Shown: piece by piece, positions 63,770 through 64,000 of the stretch
How the letters are laid out: the number at the start of each line of letters is the position of its first letter
Numbering within the stretch: position 1 is the stretch's first letter
Assembly: GCA_963756715.1 (NCBI GenBank)
Contig: CAVWOV010000019.1
Location: 310,001 to 374,000 of the forward strand
DNA from: VAZQ01 sp963756715
GTDB taxonomy: Bacteria; Pseudomonadota; Alphaproteobacteria; Rhizobiales; Xanthobacteraceae
Direction: 5' to 3'
Length of the DNA: 64,000 nucleotides
The notes under the pieces: generated by a model
Database searches by the model: none
What the model was told of the DNA's origin: nothing
What the model saw: the letters and a program-made list of their open reading frames with translations, nothing else
Made by a program: the position numbers and the translations under genes

Positions 63770-64000
63770 ATGGCAAAATACAAGCTGGTGACCTATCAGT
63801 CGCCGCAGGGGCCGCGCGCCGGCCTGGTCGTCGGCGAGACCGTCTTTGACCTCGCGGCCATCACCGGCCGGTCATCCTATGTGACCATGCTGGATGTGCT
63901 GCGCGACTGGCCGTCGGCGCGAGACGTCTTGCGGAACGCCGCCGATGGCGCGGCTGGCAAGAGCGGTGGCTTTCCGTTACGTGACACCAAGCTGCTGGCA
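63770..64000 (+). CDS. FAH family protein (partial, C-terminus off window)
   Basis: First 77 residues from ATG 63770: MAKYKLVTYQSPQGPRAGLVVGETVFDLAAI, VTMLDVLRDWPSARDVLRNAA, LRDTKLLA. The short N-terminal domain before the catalytic core of FAH-type 2-oxo-acid hydrolases. Divergent from the amidohydrolase operon, with the shared operator between them. Confidence 0.8.
   Translation, partial: MAKYKLVTYQSPQGPRAGLVVGETVFDLAAITGRSSYVTMLDVLRDWPSARDVLRNAADGAAGKSGGFPLRDTKLLA

Noticed and set aside
1..64000. CRISPR array, tRNA/rRNA genes, IS transposase, phage or antiphage genes
   Set aside because: No regular spacer-repeat pattern, cloverleaf or transposase/recombinase motif was seen in any frame.

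Overview
The window is high-GC DNA with dense, short-spaced operons. It carries many orphan tripartite-tricarboxylate (Bug/TctC) binding proteins, LivHMGF-type and Fe3+/TauABC-type ABC transporters, CoA-dependent and aromatic catabolism genes, a DUF6894 protein, a small WL(Q)xAERW-type ORF and several families of intergenic palindromes. This combination fits an alphaproteobacterium of the Hyphomicrobiales (Bradyrhizobium/Xanthobacteraceae-like). That placement is inference from gene content; no rRNA, tRNA, CRISPR array, IS transposase, prophage or replication origin was seen.

Layout. 0-4 kb (minus): an Fe3+-type ABC ATPase and its binding protein (cut by the left edge), a crotonase and a family III CoA-transferase. 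4-10.4 kb: a secreted S10 carboxypeptidase, a PF04392 binding protein, a small secreted protein, an LVIVD-repeat protein with a Bug binding protein, and a small membrane protein. 10.5-18 kb: an aromatic-degradation patch with an HpaH-like hydratase, FAD monooxygenase, GlcG-like protein, HpaB-like hydroxylase (frameshifted), two Bug proteins and a two-domain VOC protein. 18-24 kb (plus): an M29/NicX-like metalloprotein, a luciferase-like monooxygenase (frameshifted), a binding protein and permease of an Fe3+-type ABC system, and YaiI. 24-30 kb: SulP transporter coupled to a Ca2+/H+ antiporter, then Uup. 30-38 kb: amidohydrolase, two alpha/beta hydrolases, a gentisate-type module (cupin dioxygenase, FAH hydrolase, maleylpyruvate isomerase-like GST) and a CocE/NonD hydrolase. 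38-44 kb: a complete Liv-type ABC transporter followed by an ACMSD-type amidohydrolase. 44.6-51 kb (minus): a probable operon of cyclase, cupin, SDR, 3-hydroxyacyl-CoA dehydrogenase, BKACE, amidohydrolase and Bug protein, headed by an IclR regulator. 52-64 kb: a second catabolic cluster with a TauABC-like transporter, GMC dehydrogenase plus small subunit, D-2-hydroxyacid dehydrogenase, M24 protein, RidA, three ACMSD-superfamily proteins and an FAH protein cut by the right edge.

Together the genes look like a scavenging and ring-degradation region: many solute-binding proteins bring in organic acids, and decarboxylases/hydrolases, dioxygenases and CoA enzymes break them down. Two points stand out. 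First, about a dozen genes are broken by single-base shifts that are nearly all in the same direction (one extra base) with almost no in-frame stops, which points to residual insertion errors in the assembly more than to gene decay. Second, an inverted repeat CGRTAC-N4-GTATCG lies both upstream of the cyclase operon and between the last amidohydrolase and FAH genes, a candidate operator of the local IclR protein that would tie the two catabolic clusters into one regulon.
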